Shown piece after piece: positions 39,957 to 48,570 of a stretch of 64,000 nt of DNA. The stretch is from Phalacrocorax aristotelis (lineage: Eukaryota > Chordata > Aves > Suliformes > Phalacrocoracidae), in NCBI RefSeq assembly GCF_949628215.1, contig NC_134281.1, forward strand, positions 40,532,512-40,596,511, given 5' to 3'. The stretch's first letter is position 1; every line of letters begins with the position of its first letter. Under the pieces are notes generated by a model. It was not told where the DNA came from. It did not search any database and saw only the letters and a list, made by a program, of their open reading frames with translations. The translations under genes and the position numbers were made by a program.

Positions 39957-40082
39957 GTGTCAAAAGCGTCAGCAGACCTAATGCTCTACTGTGAAGAACA
40001 TGCCAAGAAAGATCCATTGCTAATGGGCATACCTGCTTCTGAGAACCCTTTCAAGGACAAGAAGACCTGCATTTTGTTATAG
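39957..40082 (+). CDS. GNG12: GNG12, G-protein gamma-12, coding exon 2 (C-terminus)
   Basis: This exon encodes the last 41 residues and the TAG stop. It opens with [15 protein letters not shown], the conserved G-gamma region that contacts G-beta. The [13 protein letters not shown] and KDKKT segments follow and lead to the C-terminal CaaX box CILL. Leu in the last position predicts geranylgeranylation of the Cys, removal of the last three residues and carboxymethylation, anchoring the dimer to membrane. Human gamma-12 is recalled to end CIIL, so prenyl specificity is retained. The NPF tripeptide is also typical of G-gamma tails. Both exons together form an intact 73-codon frame with no sign of pseudogenisation. 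Confidence 0.97.
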   Translation: MSKASADLMLYCEEHAKKDPLLMGIPASENPFKDKKTCILL

Positions 40083-41090
40083 GAGAGCAGCAGCTCCTCC
40101 AAAGCCCGCTTGGGTAAAGCCAGCCTCCGGCAGGCGTATAGACAAATACTCTGTAAGGTACCAGCTATTAACTGTGTAAGAGCAGCCATTCTTCTACCAA
40201 GTGTATAAACTATTTCTTAAGCTTTCTAAAGCATTTCTTCTGTTCCCTATCTTTATTTTCAGTTTATTCAAACTGAATTAACTTCTTTCTTGTCCAAGGG
40301 AATGGGGTCTTGGGTGTCGAGCCTGCGAGCGCTGCACTGGTGTCCCTGCAGTGGGATGGGCAGGGCAAGCTGGGGTCTTGTCCTCTGCAGGAGCGGGTCC
40401 CCGTTTCACTTACACAAACAAGACCAAAGTTGCCTGAGCTTCGCTGACAGAGCAGAGGCAAAGGTGTAGAAACCTGATGAACATCATTGGGTTTACATTT
40501 TTTAAATTATGTATGTGGGGAGGGGGGCGTGTACCTGTGTTGGTAGTGTGTGTTTATTCACAGACACATTTAGAAGTGCATTATCTAGAAAAAGCTACCT
40601 TGAAAAATTATTGTAGCAACTGCTGGTGAATTCCAGGGAGCCGTGCCTGCATCCTGCCTTATGATGGCTTATGTTGAGAGAGGTTTTTTTAAGTGTAAAA
40701 AGCTGAAGTCTCAAGAATAGGAGATCTGCAGATCTATTTTCCTGCTTTTTAAGAGGAGTTGAAAAAGCAGAATTTTCAGCTTTGATTCTGCTTCTCTGAA
40801 CTATCTTCTCTAACTAAAAATCTGCGTTAGTATTAAAAAAAAAAAAAAAAGTCAAAAGAACCAAAGGCTGCAAGCTAGTACTGCCCTGGCTTTGTGCTGA
40901 GCTGAGGGCATGGTTCTGTCACTGAAATACAACTGGGACTTTTGTGCAGGGAGTCAGAATTTTACTCTTTTAAATTCATTTTTAAAGGGGAAAAATGCCA
41001 AATTATATCCAGATTGTGGTTATGCAGATATAATTGGAGGGCTTTTCCATCAAGTGATTTTTATATATACACATAATAAAAAAGTCTGTC

Positions 41091-41135
41091 TCTGTGTGTG
41101 TGTGTCTGTATGTGTGTGTGTGTATATATATATAA
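41091..41135 (+). repeat. GT/AT compound microsatellite in the GNG12 3' UTR
   Basis: An interrupted (GT)n run passes directly into (TA)n. In the mRNA this would be a UG-rich then UA-rich tract. Length polymorphism is expected. Confidence 0.85.
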
Positions 41136-42013
41136 ACTTTAATAGTATATTTATACAAACATTGCATATTAACACAACTTTTAAGGGATTGAAAATAATA
41201 CTGACTTCAGCTGGCTACAAATGTCTTTTTCTGTAGCCGGTGGTTCAGAGGTTGAAGTTGCAATTTGCCATAAATGTGCATTTCTGTAATGATATTTACA
41301 AACTTTATTAACCACTTGTAATTTACTGTCTTACATTGCATATTTGTCATTTCTGTATTAAATTATATACACGCTATTGAGATATATTGAAATTATATAT
41401 TTGTTTAATAAGCCTCATTAACAAAGTCCAAAAATTGACATACAAGACTGACAGAAAATGTACTGCTTATTCTGTGCTTACATGCAAATTATTTTTATAA
41501 TTAGAGTATTTTTCTAGCAACAATTTAAAAAACAATAATGTAGATCCATGCTAACTCTTTTTACTGTGTTTGTGTCTATCATTTTATAACACATCTTGTT
41601 AAAAATAGTAATTAACTTAGTTTGGGCATGCAAGACTGTAACTTGAGAGAACTCCAGCTGTGCTCAGAAGTGTGCAGGCAGGTACCTGGGGCGCAGGGAG
41701 GGTAAGCAACCTCATGCTGTTGGCTGAATATTGTTCCCGCATCAATCTGTCGTCGCCGCAGTAATCTGCATTTTTATTTTGTTGGAGATCCCTGCCCCAA
41801 AAGAAAAGATCACCTGTGTAGCCACAGAGATGCTGTTCATGTCTGGCTGCTTTTCTCTATTGTCTGCCCTTAAATAAAGCCTGCAGCAGGCACTGGTTGG
41901 TGATCCAGCTGTGGGGTCCGGCCAGCACTCTGCCCTGAGCTGGAGCGTGGCTGCCTCCTGTCATTGCCACCCATCATGCCATGTCCATAGTGGAGCTTAA
42001 CTCTGTACTTTCT

Positions 42014-42019
42014 AATAAA
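42014..42019 (+). terminator. GNG12: Probable GNG12 poly(A) signal
   Basis: A canonical AATAAA lies in the context CTTTCTAATAAAGAG, with T/GT-rich sequence about 15-35 nt downstream. Another AATAAA at 41873-41878 may act as an upstream alternative. Confidence 0.4.
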
Positions 42020-44241
42020 GAGCTTCTGGTACATTCCTTGGGCTTGCTCTGTCAGTCCTCTCCTACAACCCACCTGGCATTTGTCAAGCCCATGTCAGGC
42101 ATGCCGTGGCTCTGTCCCAGCATGGCGGCTGAGTTAAGAATATTTTTCAACTTTTTTTTCCATGCAGTTTTGACATCCTTGCAGCATTGGGGCAGGATTT
42201 ATGCCAGCATCTCTTTCATGCTTGCTCACACATTCAGAGAACAAAAGGATTGACTGTAGGTGGCCGTGGTTGCATTGATAATCAAAGGCGTAGGATTAAA
42301 AACACCATGCCAGTATTTTTTTTTTTTCAGGTGCTTTCTCAGTTTTAGGTAGAAGACTTGAGATCATCAGCTAACTGTGCACCACACAACTGCCTGCTTC
42401 TGACAGCATTTAGTGTATAGGTTTGCGGTAAACTCTTGTATTTTTTTAAATGCAATATATAGGGGCATGTGACAGCTCAAGCAGTTACGTTTGCACTTTG
42501 CTCTTTTGCTATAAATACTTCTGTGAAAGAACAGGAATTGTAAAATTTGGGGGAAATACAGACTCTGCTGTAGTAGAATGAAAAAGGAGAAATGAGACCA
42601 TCTGCATCCACAGCTGCTGGAGGAAACCCACAGAGGCGGCCTGTCGTATCACCGTGCTGCCCCTCTGTTTTATATCAAGTGAACCCAATACCACTCCAGA
42701 ATGGGTATTTATCTGCTGCGCCTCCCCCCCCCCCCCCCAATTAAGCAGACAGCTTATTTGTGTTTTTTTCTCTGTATTTTCTAGTTTAGCTCTTTGATGC
42801 AAGGGAGACAGCCTGGTTCATGGCTTGGAGACCTGACTCTTGCTAAAATAGCCTCTTGCTAAAATATTTCTGCTTTTTCTATGCTCCCAGCTTATCATCA
42901 TTCTTTTTCCTTGGCCTCTTGGAGCTGGAGAGCTGCACAGGTTGGACTCGCTGCTGCGCTGGTGCATTGCTGGGCATTTCCTCTTTGGGAAGGGTGGTGG
43001 TGGTGTCATGATGGAGATGACCTGGTGCAGGTGTGACGAGTACCCCTGCTCCTGACCCCTGCAAAAGAACCTGGCTGTCCCTGTAGCATCAGGTGACAGC
43101 AGGACAGGTCTTCTGCAGCCCCTAGGTGGGATGGCCAGGGTGTGCCTACCAAGACACTCAAGTGTGCTTGCAGGTTGTGTTTAAATCTTGTATCAGGTAG
43201 GACCTGTTCATATCGAACAGATGGGGCTAAAAGGGGGAAAAAGGACATCTCACCAGATCTGCTCAGCAATTCTGGGCTAGGCGTCGGAGGGGAGTTTATT
43301 TGGATGAGCACTGGGGCCAGGGTGAGAGCTGCAGGGCACCTCAGCCCTGGAACAGTGACAAAAGCTGGGTGTTCCTTATTTAAAAAAAAAAAAAAAGATT
43401 TATTAAAGACCCTTGGTAAAGCCTTGGTTCTGTTGCAGGGAGATGATTTTTTTTCTTCTTTATTTATTACTTTCCACATCCTTTGTCCCCAGGCAATCCT
43501 GACCCATCCCTGTTTTGGCTTAGCTCAGCAGGCCCGCTGCAGGGCTGTTGTCCCCAAAGTGCAGGTGTCCCTCCCTGGGGACTGTGGTCCCCTCTGCAAG
43601 GAGCAGCCATTGCCTGAGGAGCTTGGCTGCTTCTCACCCTGCGCTGTGCCAAAAATGATCAGATTTTGCTTGAACTTGTCGCTTGTCTTGATGGCTTTTG
43701 GTTTTGAGGCTGCAGTGCAATTAAGCCCCAAACCAGTGCCCATTTTAGATGAGGGGTGCAGTGATCAGAGGGCAGAGCAGGATCTCAAGTCCAGCTCTCC
43801 AGGGCCCGCTGCAGAGTCCAAAGATGTCCCATTGCCACATGCAGCTGCCGCTTACTCCTCCTTTTGACTGGTTATTGGAATTAATATCCTTCCCAGTACG
43901 TGCTGTACGCCCTTCACGCCTCTCTTGGCACCCATCCTGCCTTTCCAGCAGCCGGTGTTTCCCAGGCAGATGGGTGCTGCTGGGCTCTGGTCCGGCTTTG
44001 CCATCTCTGGCTGCAGCTGCTCTGGGGATTGGGGCTCCTCTGGCCTGGGTGCTTTCAGTAGGGCTTGGTATGCGGCCAGATGAGAGACACACACACCCCC
44101 CTCGGAGCTGGCTGGTTTTGGGGGGGAAAAAAAGAGCATTTGGGTGCACAGGTGTGTGCTGGACCATATGCCCTGGGGCTGCCTGTGGGTCCTGGCCAGG
44201 CAGTTTGTAGTGTGGAGACAGGGGGACACAAGATGAAACCA

Positions 44242-44264
44242 GGGGGCTGGGGGTGTGGGGGGGG
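44242..44264 (+). other. Potential G-quadruplex
   Basis: G runs of 5, 5 and 8 are separated by 2-3 nt. The last run can supply two tracts, meeting the simple G3+ pattern on the + strand. It lies in the tail-to-tail spacer. Confidence 0.5.
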
Positions 44265-45841
44265 TGTCTGCTCGAGATTGAGGTCAATGAAATGCGAATA
44301 TTTGCAAATAATTTTAATTCCAAAAGATGATTGATCCAATGACCCTCTGTTACACACTTGGGGAACAGCAACAGTGCGTCTGGTGCACAACAGCAAAGGA
44401 GTGTAAAAGATCCCCAGTGTTGAATTTGCCCAAGTTTAACCATGCCTGACAATAAACTTTTCCTTCAGTATCTTACATTTGTGCTGCTGAAGTAACATGC
44501 AACGAAAGAGAATTTTTAAACTATGTGCTAGTGGAGGCAACAGCCAGCAGATCAGCTCCTGGGCGTGTATTTGCCTTTGAAATGCTGATGCTGAATACAT
44601 GCCATAACTAAAAATACTGTGTTCAGAAAACTCCCATTTTGTGCAGCTACCGTGTCTAAGCCTGACCCACCCGCCTTGGTGGTGGCTGCTGCTGAGACTC
44701 GCCATGATTTTTCCTCAGGCATGCGCTGTGGTGGGCAGCAAGCACAACTGCGTGAGGTGTCCGTGGGCTGATGGCCATGCTGTGCTGTCCCACTCGCACC
44801 GCCATCCCACATCCCCGGGGGCCGAGGACGTGGCCTGCCTGGTCCTAAGCTACGTGACAGAAATGGCGCGAGGCTGCTGTGGGGCAGATGATGTGGCCCT
44901 GCAGCACCAGACAGGATGGGGACGGCCGGCCTCGTGCCAGAGCATGCTGTCCTGTGCGTCTGGGGAGCGGGAGAACTGGTCTGGCCTTGCCATCCGGGTG
45001 GGCTGGTACCTGCCAGGGCAGCGGGGCACCGATCCTGCTGGGGCTGGGGACAGTGTGACCCCTGCTGCCTCTGCTGGGGTGCATGTGAGGGCTGTGGGGT
45101 CCAGCGGGCTGGGCGGCATCCAAGCCAGGTGCCGCGAGGCAGCGTGCTGGGGTGTGGTGCACATGTGTAATTAGGGAAGCCCCGATATAGGTCACCGGCG
45201 TCCCTGCGGCCTCCTCTGGGCAGTGCGGCGGCAGGAGCATGGGCGGTGCAGGGTTCTTGCTGGCAGTGTGCGGTGTGGATATGAGGGAGGCTGTTTTCTT
45301 GCTCTCTTGGGGCCAGGAGAGAGATTTCTGCCACAGGGAGCATGGATTTTTGTGTGCCAGTGTATGTATGTAATTAGGAGTCTGGTACAGAAACCCCCTA
45401 ACCCCAGGGTCCATAGGTAGCGCTGGGGGGGCACAGGGAACAAACACTGGGAGGGTTTGCAGCAGTCTGTGGTGCGACACTCGGACTGGTGCCTTCCTGG
45501 GAAAGGAAACATCAGCTCAAGTTTTTCTTCTACAAGGAATCAGGTTTCCCCCACCTTCCAAGAAGACTCAGGCTGTGCAGGAACATTGAAGCTTCAAAAA
45601 TAATGCTTCCTGTTGGTTTTTGTTTAAACTTTACTGGTAAGTGGCAGTGTTCAAGAAAAATAAATAACATTTCCAACATTTCCTGCAGCACATCAGCTGC
45701 TTTTCCATTTAATGGCATGGGAGGGGCTAGGAATAAACCCACACAGGACCAGTGCAACAGGACCTTGCCCATGGTCAGGACAAGGAAGCAGCTGCCAAAT
45801 GAGCCCTTTTAGTCACTGTACACTCATGAACAGGGAAAGAA

Positions 45842-45847
45842 AATAAA
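45842..45847 (+). terminator. Plus-strand poly(A) signal facing GADD45A
   Basis: AATAAA on the + strand lies 27 bp from the end of the minus-strand GADD45A signal. It could terminate a long GNG12 readthrough transcript, but use is unproven. Confidence 0.2.
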
Positions 45848-45874
45848 ACCCAGTACAAGGGTTGAAGTTTAAAC

Positions 45875-45880
45875 TTTATT
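45875..45880 (-). terminator. GADD45A: GADD45A poly(A) signal
   Basis: Read on the - strand, GAAATAAAG follows an unbroken run of 23 T (45905-45883). A T-rich downstream element lies around 45850-45835. Cleavage is expected about 15-25 nt downstream, near 45860-45850. It is the first good signal after the GADD45A stop and gives a 3' UTR of about 0.7 kb, the usual size for this gene. Confidence 0.7.
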
Positions 45881-46048
45881 TCAAAAAAAAAAAAAAAAAA
45901 AAAAAGAACACAAAACCAAAACCCCAAAAACCAAAACACTATCCAATTTCAAACAATTCCATTAATGTAGCTGCTTCTAACAGCCAACTGCTAGAAGCGT
46001 GGTTGCAGACCAACTGCTTAAGGGCATTCTGGTTCTCAAACCTCCAAG

Positions 46049-46057
46049 TATAAATAA
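46049..46057 (-). promoter_or_regulatory. GADD45A: AU-rich element nonamer in the GADD45A 3' UTR
   Basis: On the - strand this reads TTATTTATA, matching the UUAUUUAWW nonamer that marks unstable mRNAs. It is followed on the mRNA by CTTGG and preceded by a U run. Confidence 0.55.
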
Positions 46058-46566
46058 TTTTTTTCATCAATATCATAAAATAACTTATTATATATCTTAG
46101 CATAAAAACTTGAGAATTAACATCCCAAAAATACAATAAAATTGTTTGTAAAATGTTTCGATTAACCTTTTTGCTCTTTAAGGTATTTAAACCAGAAACT
46201 TTAAGTTGCACTTTAAAAAACCATGAAGGGTGTTGGGCGTTTTCTGCGAGTAACCCAGCCGTGTGGCACCCCTGTCAGGCAGGGCTCACTCCTCCAGCAA
46301 CGCAGGCGCTGCGCTTCCCTTTGCTTCCACATTCCTCCTCGTTGCTTTGGAGTCACTTTTCTTCAGTCCCACACAAGATGTAGTTCAACTTCAGCCTACC
46401 CCCTTAACATAATCTTTTTTTGTTTTGTTGGTTTTTGTTTTTTTTTTTTTCCGCCCCCCTCCCCTGTAATCCTTGTGCCAGGGCAGGGAGTTACTTCCTG
46501 AGCAACTGCTAAAGTATTGCAAAACTTCAGTGCAATTCGGTTCAGTTCATTTTCATCCCGGCACGG

Positions 46567-46680
46567 TCACCGCTCGGGGAGGTTAACCACTGGCACCCAC
46601 TGATCCATGTAGCGACTCTCCCGGCAGAAGCACATTAGCTGACTCAGCGCTGGATCCTTCCACTGCGAGGCATGGGGGTT
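46567..46680 (-). CDS. GADD45A: GADD45A coding exon 4 (C-terminus)
   Basis: This exon encodes the last 37 residues and the TGA stop, beginning NPHASQWKDPALSQL and ending VPVVNLPER, nearly identical to the vertebrate GADD45A C-terminus. The acceptor TTTCCAG precedes it on the - strand, after a CT-rich tract. The C-terminal part is needed in mammals for binding of MTK1/MEKK4 and for the closing strand of the fold. The phase-0 entry matches the end of exon 3, so the frame is intact. Confidence 0.97.
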   Translation of the reverse strand, partial: NPHASQWKDPALSQLMCFCRESRYMDQWVPVVNLPER

Positions 46681-47357
46681 CTGGAAAGAGAGAGAGAGCG
46701 AAGAGAGCGTTTTAACGGAGAAGCAAAAACAACCCCCACAAAAAGGAAAAAAGAGAAAAAAAAAAAAAAAAAAAAAGGGCAGCAGAAAACCCAGGAGCGT
46801 GAATCATCTTAAATTGCCACAAAGGCAAACAAACAAACCAACCCCAGGACCATGCGAGTTTTGCAGCCTTAGACTCCAGGGCAGAGTAAGAAAAGAGAAA
46901 AGGCAAAAAAAAGCAGTTTCCTTTGGCCCTCGCTGGTCCGGCGGCCCCCTCCGCGCGCCGGCCGCTCGGCCCCCGGCCCCAGCCCCGTGCGAGGGCCGCC
47001 GCCGTGCCCCAGGCGCGGCCAGTTCCGGTTCTACCAAATGGCATTTTGAAATTGCGCCCGATTCCAGGCTTTGCAGGATAAAAGACGTGCTCTGCATATT
47101 CATCATTGCTTACTGGAAAGACGAGTTATGCCTCGCAGCAGGCTGCCACTGCCCGCCGGCTGCCCGCTTTGGGAGGAGCGGGCCACCATCGGGCCGCCCC
47201 CCTGCAGCACCCCGCGCCTCTCCCTCGGGAGGCGGCGGGGACCGGGGGCTGCGGGGCCTCCTCACCCGCCTGCCGCGCTCGCACGCTGCAAGGTGCGGGA
47301 AAAACCAGCGCCAGGCTCCGGGAGCCGCGTCGGTGGCGGCCCTCGGCCCCGGCTCAC
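46681..47357 (-). other. GADD45A: GADD45A intron 3
   Basis: This 677-bp intron opens GTGAGC and closes TTTCCAG on the - strand. Its first half is GC-rich and its second half is A/T-rich, with a T run of about 22 (minus strand, around 46778-46757) upstream of the acceptor. In mammals this intron carries the strong p53 response element. The only CATG core seen by eye is at about 46852, and its flanks do not fit the p53 decamer. Confidence 0.9.
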
Positions 47358-47571
47358 CGTGACCAGGACGCAGTGGAGGTCGGCGGGCGGCTCGGGGCCG
47401 GCGGCGGGCAGCAGGAGCTGGGCCAGCCGCGCCGGGTTGCTGACCCGCAGGATGTTGATGTCGTTCTCGCAGCAGAAGGCCTGGATCAACGTGAAGTGAA
47501 TCTGCAGCGCCGCGTCCCCCGCCTCCTCCTCGTCGGCCGCCAGCAGGCACAGCACCACGTTATCCGGGTCC
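47358..47571 (-). CDS. GADD45A: GADD45A coding exon 3 (central domain)
   Basis: This exon encodes the core of the L7Ae-like alpha/beta/alpha fold. It reads from [16 protein letters not shown], the acidic helix/loop implicated in CDK1-cyclin B1 and PCNA contacts, through [22 protein letters not shown], to DLHCVLVT. The loop before DLHC is eight residues shorter than in human GADD45A, accounting for the whole difference between 157 and 165 residues. Donor ACG|GTGAGC and acceptor CCGCAG|G are canonical. Residue identity to GADD45A is far higher than expected for GADD45B or GADD45G, particularly [12 protein letters not shown]. Confidence 0.97.
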
Positions 47572-47657
47572 CTGCGGGAGGGGGGGGGGAGGCAACCGCG
47601 GTCACCGGCGGGTTACCGGGGTACGCGGGGCGCCGGGGCGGGGGGTGGGTCACTCAC

Positions 47658-47759
47658 ACGTTGAGCAGTTTGGCGGCCTCATAGACCCCGAGGGTGAGGC
47701 TCCGCTGGCTCAGCGCCTTGCTCAGCACCTCCTCCAGCGCGTCCCCCGCCTGCTCCATC
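47658..47759 (-). CDS. GADD45A: GADD45A coding exon 2
   Basis: This 102-nt exon has the same size as human exon 2. It completes an Arg codon split across the junction, then reads MEQAGDALEEVLSKALSQRS and continues LTLGVYEAAKLLNV. This is the first helix and strand of the GADD45 fold, which helps form homo- and heterodimers. Its donor is GT|GTGAGTG and its acceptor is GGCGGCAG|G. It is separated from exon 3 by an 86-bp intron, which includes a C-rich tract before the exon 3 acceptor. Confidence 0.97.
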
Positions 47760-47852
47760 CTGCCGCCCGGACAAGCACAGACAGGCCACCGTCACCCGGG
47801 GCCGCCACCCCGGGGCCGCCACCCGCCGCTCCTGCCCCGTCCCGCCCCATAC

Positions 47853-47896
47853 CTCCCGGCGGTGCGGTGGTCCCCCGGCAGCTCCTCCAGAGTCAT
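47853..47896 (-). CDS. GADD45A: GADD45A, DNA-damage-inducible stress protein, coding exon 1
   Basis: This exon encodes the start of GADD45 alpha, an acidic stress adaptor of nucleus and cytoplasm. It binds PCNA, p21, CDK1-cyclin B1 and the kinase MTK1/MEKK4, linking DNA damage to G2/M arrest, repair, demethylation-associated repair and p38/JNK signalling. The ATG at 47896 has A at -3 and opens MTLEELPGDHRTAG. The first five residues match human GADD45A, and the next ten are the variable tail. The coding part is exactly 44 nt, as in human, ending AG|GTATGG. Joined to the exons at 47759, 47571 and 46680 it gives an intact 157-residue frame, eight shorter than human. The gene is compact (about 2 kb), as expected for a rapidly induced gene. 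Confidence 0.95.
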
Positions 47897-48000
47897 AGTG
47901 CAGCAGCAGCCGCCGCCGCCGCCGCCGCCCCGTAGGTGCCACCGCTCGCGCCCCCCGCTGCCGCTGCCGCCGCCGCCGCCGCCTCTGCGGCACAAAGGCG
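47897..48000 (-). other. GADD45A: GADD45A 5' UTR (start inferred)
   Basis: Between the ATG and the promoter module lies a very GC-rich leader with CCG/GCC trinucleotide runs. If the start site sits about 50-60 bp downstream of the octamer/CCAAT cluster, as in human, the leader is around 100 nt. No TATA box is evident. Confidence 0.45.
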
Positions 48001-48048
48001 CCCCACGGGCGTTATCCCAGCCCCGACCGGCCAACCCGCGCCGCCTCT

Positions 48049-48083
48049 ATTTGCATACTTCCCTCCCATTGGTTCATGCAAAT
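48049..48083 (-). promoter_or_regulatory. GADD45A: GADD45A Oct/CCAAT/Oct promoter module
   Basis: Read on the - strand, octamer ATTTGCAT (48083-48076), CCAAT (48072-48068) and an inverted octamer ATGCAAAT (48056-48049) lie within 35 bp, about 150-190 bp upstream of the ATG. In the human GADD45A promoter, Oct-1 and CAAT (NF-Y) motifs close to the start site mediate p53-independent induction, including through BRCA1. Finding both octamers and the CCAAT box in order here indicates conservation. A second CCAAT (48181-48177) lies further upstream. Confidence 0.85.
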
Positions 48084-48570
48084 GAGGCCGCTCCCCTTCG
48101 CCGCCGTGAGCCGCCGGCCTGACCCCCGCGGCCGCCGGCCGGGCCGCCAGGGAAACCGGTGGGGCGGCGGCCGCCGATTGGCTGCGGGAGAGGAGGGAGG
48201 GGCGGGGCCTGTGCTAGGGTGCGGGGCCGGGGTGCGGGCCTCGCGCGCCACGGGTGGCGCTGGAGCGGGGGGCGCTGGTTCGTCTCGCCGCAACGGAGCG
48301 GCGCCGCTCCCGACCCCGCGGCTAAAGGCCGGGCTCGGCGGGGCCGGTTCGGCCACCGGCTGCCTGCGGGGTAACGCAGATTTGTTCCTATAAACCGTAA
48401 AAAGCTGAAACGGCGACGTGAGCCGTGCCTGAGCGCGGGCTGCTGCGAGGGAGGGGCTCGGCCGGCCGTGTCCGCTCCTTTGCCCGCCCCCTGCCGTTCT
48501 GGGGGCAAAGCTGGGCCGCGCGCCGGTGCAGCAGCGGCGCCGCAGCTCGTGCGTCACGCGACGGGCAGCG

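Larger units (their letters stand above)
40083..42040 (+). other. GNG12: GNG12 3' UTR (end inferred)
   Basis: After the stop the sequence becomes AU-rich, especially 40500-41640, with an A run near 40833-40850 and a GT/AT microsatellite at 41091-41135, which is typical of a long vertebrate 3' UTR. Candidate AATAAA signals lie at 41075, 41873 and 42014. The last is followed by T/GT-rich sequence and is my preferred end. Known GNG12 mRNAs have multi-kilobase 3' UTRs, so use of a further signal at 44451 or 45842 is possible. Confidence 0.55.
42041..45850. other. Spacer between the convergent GNG12 and GADD45A
   Basis: No gene was recognised in this interval. It contains homopolymer runs (C15 at 42724-42738, A15 at 43382-43396), a G-rich run at 44242-44264 and a + strand AATAAA at about 44451. 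From about 43.4 kb the GC content rises. The long frames here, such as 43142-43867 on + and 44552-45343 on -, are low-complexity, overlap one another and lack recognisable domains. Part of the interval could be an extended GNG12 3' UTR. Confidence 0.5.
45856..46566 (-). other. GADD45A: GADD45A 3' UTR
   Basis: The region from the stop codon to the expected cleavage site is about 710 nt and becomes increasingly AU-rich. It contains T-rich stretches (about 46418-46451 and 45883-45938 on the + map) and one AU-rich nonamer. In mammals this UTR is bound by destabilising RNA-binding proteins such as AUF1 and TIAR and is released under genotoxic stress. The same control is inferred here from the AU-rich motifs. 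Confidence 0.75.
46930..48570. promoter_or_regulatory. GADD45A: GADD45A CpG island
   Basis: CpG-dense DNA covers intron 3 (5' part), exons 3-1, the promoter and about 0.5 kb upstream. It includes CCG/GCC trinucleotide runs in the 5' UTR on both sides of 47920-47990. The upstream half (48090-48570) holds GC boxes and an ATF/CRE-like TGCGTCAC at 48550-48557. The upstream extension could support divergent transcription on the + strand. Confidence 0.75.

Noticed and set aside
43142-43867. 241-codon plus-strand open frame
   Set aside because: It crosses an A15 homopolymer read as poly-Lys and shows no domain. It is composition-driven.
44552-45343. 263-codon minus-strand open frame, Pro/His-rich
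   Set aside because: It lies in GC-rich DNA with other long frames overlapping on both strands, and has no recognisable domain, splice structure or promoter.
45883-45938. TTTTGGGG-like words on the minus strand, resembling telomeric repeats
   Set aside because: They are irregular T/G simple sequence next to a T23 run inside the GADD45A 3' UTR, with no tandem telomeric unit.
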